Source: Sphingomonas phyllosphaerae FA2
GTDB lineage: Bacteria; Pseudomonadota; Alphaproteobacteria; Sphingomonadales; Sphingomonadaceae
Direction: 5' to 3'
Length of the DNA stretch: 64,000 bases
Assembly: GCF_000427645.1 (NCBI RefSeq)
Contig: NZ_KE386571.1
Coordinates: forward strand, 2,475,454-2,539,453
A model generated the notes under the pieces. That model was not told the DNA's origin. It saw only the letters and a list, made by a program, of their open reading frames with translations, and searched no databases. Made by a program: the position numbers and the translations under genes. Positions 60,179 through 64,000 of the stretch are shown one piece after another; the first letter of the stretch is position 1, and every line of letters starts with the position of its first letter.

Positions 60179-61066
60179 ATGAACACGCAATGGACCATCG
60201 GGATCATCGGCGGCTCCGGCCTTTATGCGATCGACGGGCTGGAGGACGCCGAATGGCGCAGCGTCGACACGCCATGGGGCATTCCCAGCGACCAGATCCT
60301 GTTCGGACGCGTCGGCGACGTCGCGATCCGCTTCCTGCCGCGCCACGGCCGCGGGCACGTCCATCTGCCCGGTGACATTCCGGTGCGCGCCAATATCGAC
60401 GCGCTCAAGCGCGCGGGCTGCACCGACCTGCTCGCGATCTCCTCGGTCGGGTCGCTGCGCGAAGAATTGCCGCCCGGCACGTTCGCGATCGTCGAACAGT
60501 TCGTCGACCGCACCGTACAGCGCCCGGCCTCGTTCTTCGGCAGCGGGCTGGTCGCGCATGTCTCGCTCGCCGATCCGACCTGCGAGCGGCTCGGCGCGTT
60601 CGCGGCGGCGGCGCTCACCGCGGCGGGCGGACGGGTCGCCGAGGGCGCGACCTATCTGGCGCTGGAAGGGCCGCAATTCTCGACCCGCGCCGAAAGCCGG
60701 CTGTACCGCGGTTGGGGCTGCGACGTGATCGGGATGACCGCGATGCCCGAGGCGCGGCTCGCGCGTGAGGCGGAGTTGCCCTATGCGCTGGTCGGGATGG
60801 TCACCGATTACGATTGCTGGCGCGACGATCGCGCCGCGGTCGACGTGGCCGAGATCGTCGCGCAGATGGCCGCGAACGGCCGCGTCGCGCGTGCGGCGGT
60901 GGCGCATCTGCTCCGCCACCTGCCACCCGAGCGCACGCCCTCGCCGATCGACACTGCGCTGGACGGCGCGATCATGACCGCGTCGGGGCAGCGCGACGCC
61001 GGGCTGATCGCGCGGAACGAGGCGGTTTTGGCGCGGGTGCTGGGGATGGATTCGGCGGCGGGGTGA
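60179..61066 (+). CDS. mtnP: S-methyl-5'-thioadenosine phosphorylase
   Basis: Cleaves methylthioadenosine with phosphate to adenine and methylthioribose-1-phosphate for methionine salvage. The 295 residues begin TIGIIGGSGLYAIDGLE and contain LPRHGRGHVHLPGDIPVRAN, EGPQFSTRAESRLYRGWGCD with VIGMTAMPEA and VTDYDCW, all characteristic of MTAP. GGAG lies 7 bases before the ATG at 60179. No other methionine-salvage genes are adjacent. Confidence 0.93.
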   Translation: MNTQWTIGIIGGSGLYAIDGLEDAEWRSVDTPWGIPSDQILFGRVGDVAIRFLPRHGRGHVHLPGDIPVRANIDALKRAGCTDLLAISSVGSLREELPPGTFAIVEQFVDRTVQRPASFFGSGLVAHVSLADPTCERLGAFAAAALTAAGGRVAEGATYLALEGPQFSTRAESRLYRGWGCDVIGMTAMPEARLAREAELPYALVGMVTDYDCWRDDRAAVDVAEIVAQMAANGRVARAAVAHLLRHLPPERTPSPIDTALDGAIMTASGQRDAGLIARNEAVLARVLGMDSAAG

Positions 61067-61088
61067 TGACAGGGATGCCTACACCGGT

Positions 61089-61163
61089 CGTCATTGCGAG
61101 CGTAGCGAAGCAATCCAGGGCGTCCTGGTCCGGCTCTGGATTGCTTCGCTACGCTCGCAATGA
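61089..61163. repeat. REP-like palindrome, GTCATTGCGAGCGTAGCGAA family
   Basis: Nearly identical to 23389-23463, including the ATCCAGGGCGTCCTG centre. A perfect candidate for recombination or for strong RNA folding. Confidence 0.9.
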
Positions 61164-61183
61164 CGAAGAGTAAGGTCACCACT

Positions 61184-61272
61184 CCTGTCATCCCGGACTT
61201 GATCCGGGATCCCGCTTCTTCGTCGATCGTCGGCAAGAAGCGAGGCCCCGGATCAAGTCCGGGGCGACGAGA
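61184..61272. repeat. REP-like palindrome, CCGGACTTGATCCGGG family
   Basis: GTCATCCCGGACTTGATCCG with GGATCCCGCTTCTTCG is mirrored by CGAGGCCCCGGATCAAGTCC with GGGGCGACGA. Directly follows another REP family copy, making a tandem cluster between mtnP and the transporter gene. Confidence 0.85.
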
Positions 61273-61343
61273 GGGGTGGGTTGACGAATGTCGATCGGTC
61301 TTAAGTTGAAACCATCGCGCTTCTCCCGCATTCCTCGCGGCGC

Positions 61344-62645
61344 ATGACGCTCCCCACTCGCTCGCTCGGCGACAGTTTCGCCTCCGTGCCCGTTCCAAAG
61401 GGCGCGGGCTTCTGGCGCAAGCTGCTGGCGTTCGTCGGGCCGGGCTGGCTGGTCGCGGTCGGCTATATGGACCCGGGCAACTGGGCGACCGACATCGCCG
61501 GCGGCTCGGCGTTCGGCTATACGTTGCTCAGCGTCGTGCTGCTGTCGAACCTGATGGCGATCGTGCTGCAATCGCTGTCGGCGCGGCTCGGCGTCGGCGC
61601 GGGGCTCGATCTGGCGCAGGCGTGCCGGCAGCATTCGTCGCGCCCGGTGGCGTGGATGCTCTGGGCGCTTGCCGAGATCGCGATCGTCGCCTGCGATCTG
61701 GCCGAGGTGCTCGGCACCGCCATTGCGCTCAAGCTGCTGTTCGGAATGCCGCTGCTGTACGGCGTGCTGGTCACCGCGCTCGACGTGTTCCTGATCCTCG
61801 CGCTCCAGCGCTACGGCTTCCGACGGCTGGAGGCGTTCATCGCTGCGCTGCTGATCGTCATCGCCGGGTGCTTCGCGTTCGAACTGTTCTGGGCCCACCC
61901 GGACTGGAGCGCCGCGGCGGCGGGGCTGGTGCCCTCGCCCGAGATCATCCGCAACCCGGCGATGCTCTACATCGCGATCGGCATCCTAGGCGCGACGGTG
62001 ATGCCGCACAACCTCTACCTGCACTCCTCGATCGTCCAGACCCGCGCCTATGGCGACGACGAAGCCGACCGGCACGAGGCGCTGAAGCTGGCGACGATCG
62101 ACTCGACCGTCGCGCTGGGGCTGGCCTTCTTCATCAACGCCGCGATCCTGATGCTCGCGGCGGCGGCGTTCCATAGCGCGGGACGGTTCGAGGTCGCCGA
62201 GATCGAGGACGCGCACCGGCTGCTCGCGCCGATGCTCGGGGTTGGGGCGGCGAGCGTGCTGTTCGCGGTCGCCTTGCTTGCGAGCGGGCAGAATTCCACC
62301 GTCACCGGCACACTCGCCGGGCAGATCGTGATGGAAGGGTTCCTCGACATCCGGCTCGCGCCGTGGCTGCGGCGGCTGATCACGCGCGCGATCGCGATCG
62401 TGCCGGCGGTGGCGGTGGTCGCCTCGGCGGGCGACCGCGGCGCGACCGACCTGCTGGTGCTCAGCCAGGTGGTGCTCAGCCTGCAACTGCCGTTCGCGGT
62501 CATTCCGCTGGTGCTGTACACCGGCAACCGGCGGCTGATGGGCAGCTTCGCCGCGCCGCGCTGGCTGGCGGCGCTGGCGTGGGTGATCGCGGCGGTGATC
62601 GTGGTGCTCAACGGCTATCTGCTGTGGGGGATGGCGGCGGGCTGA
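61344..62645 (+). CDS. mntH: NRAMP-family divalent metal transporter (MntH-type)
   Basis: Proton-coupled Mn2+/Fe2+ importer of the inner membrane. The 433-residue protein has about eleven membrane segments, the metal-binding motif [15 protein letters not shown] in TM1 and the TM6 motif [13 protein letters not shown]. Both are intact. No iron or manganese regulator gene is adjacent. Confidence 0.92.
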   Translation: MTLPTRSLGDSFASVPVPKGAGFWRKLLAFVGPGWLVAVGYMDPGNWATDIAGGSAFGYTLLSVVLLSNLMAIVLQSLSARLGVGAGLDLAQACRQHSSRPVAWMLWALAEIAIVACDLAEVLGTAIALKLLFGMPLLYGVLVTALDVFLILALQRYGFRRLEAFIAALLIVIAGCFAFELFWAHPDWSAAAAGLVPSPEIIRNPAMLYIAIGILGATVMPHNLYLHSSIVQTRAYGDDEADRHEALKLATIDSTVALGLAFFINAAILMLAAAAFHSAGRFEVAEIEDAHRLLAPMLGVGAASVLFAVALLASGQNSTVTGTLAGQIVMEGFLDIRLAPWLRRLITRAIAIVPAVAVVASAGDRGATDLLVLSQVVLSLQLPFAVIPLVLYTGNRRLMGSFAAPRWLAALAWVIAAVIVVLNGYLLWGMAAG

Positions 62646-62714
62646 ACCGCCCCCTAGCCACGGCCCGCGCGCTGGCCTATCTGGCGCGCTTTCCTCATCA
62701 CACAGGTTTTCCCC

Positions 62715-63815
62715 ATGGGTTTCCGCTGCGGCATCGTGGGCCTGCCCAACGTCGGCAAGTCCACCCTCTTCAACGCGCTGACCGAGACGGCCGCGGCGCA
62801 GGCGGCGAATTATCCGTTCTGCACGATCGAGCCGAACGTCGGCAACGTCGGCGTCCCCGATCCGCGCCTGTCGAAGCTGGCGGCAATCGCCGGATCGGGC
62901 AAGATCATCGAGACGCAGCTCGGCTTCGTCGACATCGCCGGCCTCGTGCGCGGCGCGAGCAAGGGCGAAGGGCTCGGCAACCAGTTCCTCGGCAACATCC
63001 GCGAGGTCGACGCGATCGTCCACGTGCTGCGCTGCTTCGAGAACGACGACATCCAGCACGTCGACAATCGCGTCGACCCGATCGCGGATGCCGAGACGGT
63101 CGAAACCGAATTGATGCTGTCGGACCTCGAAAGCCTCGAAAAGCGCGTCCCCAATCTCGCCAAGAAGGGGCAGCAGGGCGACAAGGAAGCCAAGCTCGGC
63201 GCGATGGTGCTCGGCCGCGCGCTCGACCTGCTGCGGGACGGCAAGCCCGCGCGGCTGACCGAGACCAACGACGCCGACGAGAAGCGCGTGCTCGATCAGG
63301 CGCAATTGCTCACCGCCAAGCCGGTCCTCTACGTCTGCAACGTCAACGAGGAGGATGCCGCGAACGGCAATGCCTTGTCGCAGAAGGTGTTCGAAAAGGC
63401 CGCCGCCGAGGGTGCGCAGGCGGTGGTCGTCTCCGCCGCGATCGAGGCCGAGATCGCGACGATGCCGCACGAGGATCGCGGCGAGTTCCTGTCCGAGCTG
63501 GGGCTGGAGGAAACCGGGCTCGCGCGCGTGATCCGCGCCGGGTACGAGTTGCTCCACCTGCTGACCTTCTTCACGGTCGGCCCCAAGGAAGCGCGCGCCT
63601 GGACGGTCGAGGCCGGCTCGAAGGCGCCGCAGGCGGCCGGCGCGATCCACTCCGACTTCGAGCGCGGCTTCATCCGCGCCGAGACGATCGCGTTCGACGA
63701 TTATGTCGCCTTCAACGGCGAGGCCGGCGCGCGCGAGGCGGGCAAGCTGCGCCAGGAGGGCAAGGAATATGTCGTCCACGACGGCGACGTGCTGCTGTTC
63801 CGCTTCAACGTGTGA
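62715..63815 (+). CDS. ychF: YchF, redox-regulated ATPase of the Obg family
   Basis: The 366 residues begin GFRCGIVGLPNVGKSTLFNA, the P-loop, followed by the ychF-specific NYPFCTIEPNVG, VDIAGLVRGASKGEGLGNQF and a C-terminal TGS domain with GAIHSDFERGFIRAETIAFD. YchF prefers ATP over GTP and binds ribosomes. Length is standard (about 363). Confidence 0.97.
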   Translation: MGFRCGIVGLPNVGKSTLFNALTETAAAQAANYPFCTIEPNVGNVGVPDPRLSKLAAIAGSGKIIETQLGFVDIAGLVRGASKGEGLGNQFLGNIREVDAIVHVLRCFENDDIQHVDNRVDPIADAETVETELMLSDLESLEKRVPNLAKKGQQGDKEAKLGAMVLGRALDLLRDGKPARLTETNDADEKRVLDQAQLLTAKPVLYVCNVNEEDAANGNALSQKVFEKAAAEGAQAVVVSAAIEAEIATMPHEDRGEFLSELGLEETGLARVIRAGYELLHLLTFFTVGPKEARAWTVEAGSKAPQAAGAIHSDFERGFIRAETIAFDDYVAFNGEAGAREAGKLRQEGKEYVVHDGDVLLFRFNV

Positions 63816-63883
63816 TGCCGGCATCGGCGGCGGTCACCACGATCGCCGCCGACACGAAGAAATTTCTTACAAGATGAATTTTC

Positions 63884-63907
63884 GAGCCATTTCGGATGAA
63901 ATGGCTC
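63884..63907. terminator. Perfect 10-bp hairpin downstream of ychF
   Basis: GAGCCATTTC and GAAATGGCTC flank GGAT. No long T tract follows on either strand; a terminator for ychF, or for a gene beyond the window, is the likeliest role. Confidence 0.55.
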
Positions 63908-64000
63908 AAAACGACATTCCGCCAGTAACTTGGCCTGATCTTCCCTGTCACGATCGACCACTTCGGGTCATCGCCGGCGTTTCGGCCGTGCAACGATCCC

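Noticed and set aside
61986..63824. A 612-codon minus-strand frame
   Set aside because: Antisense to the transporter and ychF genes, both of which have complete family motifs.
1..64000. CRISPR array
   Set aside because: No series of identical short repeats with unique spacers and no cas genes were seen.

Overview
The window reads as a chromosomal segment of an alphaproteobacterium of the Sphingomonadaceae, most likely Sphingomonas or a close relative. The DNA is GC-rich. Supporting signs are an mraZ-led division and cell-wall cluster with many 4-base stop/start overlaps, an NDUFA12-type complex I subunit beside a DUF2155 protein, a two-domain cold-shock protein, PEPxxWA-CTERM surface proteins, a fatty acyl-AMP ligase, and many dispersed REP-like palindromes. 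All assignments come from reading protein motifs; no database search was possible.

Layout. 1-9.7 kb: the dcw cluster on the minus strand, mraZ-rsmH-ftsL-ftsI-murE-murF-mraY-murD-ftsW' (ftsW is cut by the window edge), with a four-copy, 10-bp-periodic repeat upstream of mraZ that looks like a MraZ operator. 9.9-19 kb: housekeeping genes (cysteine synthase family, Y-family polymerase, lipoprotein, ParA-like ATPase, aat, DUF2155, NDUFA12, double cold-shock protein, recX, fatty acyl-AMP ligase). 19.4-31.6 kb: a GGDEF-EAL protein, tRNA-Trp, secE-nusG, an AraC regulator, rplK-rplA, lactate 2-monooxygenase, a DUF6456 protein, a dapF-like gene, and an HD-GYP/GGDEF pair.

32.0-56.4 kb is an accessory island. 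It begins with a secreted-protein gene that appears cut short and an S24-type phage repressor with a palindromic operator candidate. It continues through small hypothetical genes and a run of minus-strand genes separated by an island-specific repeat (35.7-40.6 kb), which includes a KAP-like P-loop NTPase and a PAS/chemoreceptor-like fragment. A decayed prophage follows (40.7-49.8 kb). It keeps regulators, a tail-tip gene, a complete lysis cassette (membrane endolysin and nested Rz/Rz1 spanins) and a secreted SGNH hydrolase, but has no terminase, portal, capsid or tape-measure gene. Its large tail ORF looks like an in-frame fusion of a Gam-like N-terminus to a tail-tip protein, and carries one in-frame amber codon. 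The island ends with two PEP-CTERM genes and two P4-type integrases, the second next to tRNA-Tyr.

56.6-64 kb returns to core genes: rlmB, a 2Fe-2S ferredoxin, an AlkA-type glycosylase, a degenerate GGDEF protein, a DUF2147 protein, mtnP, an NRAMP transporter and ychF. The chromosomal REP-like palindromes occur on both sides of the island; I saw none between about 29.2 and 57.4 kb.
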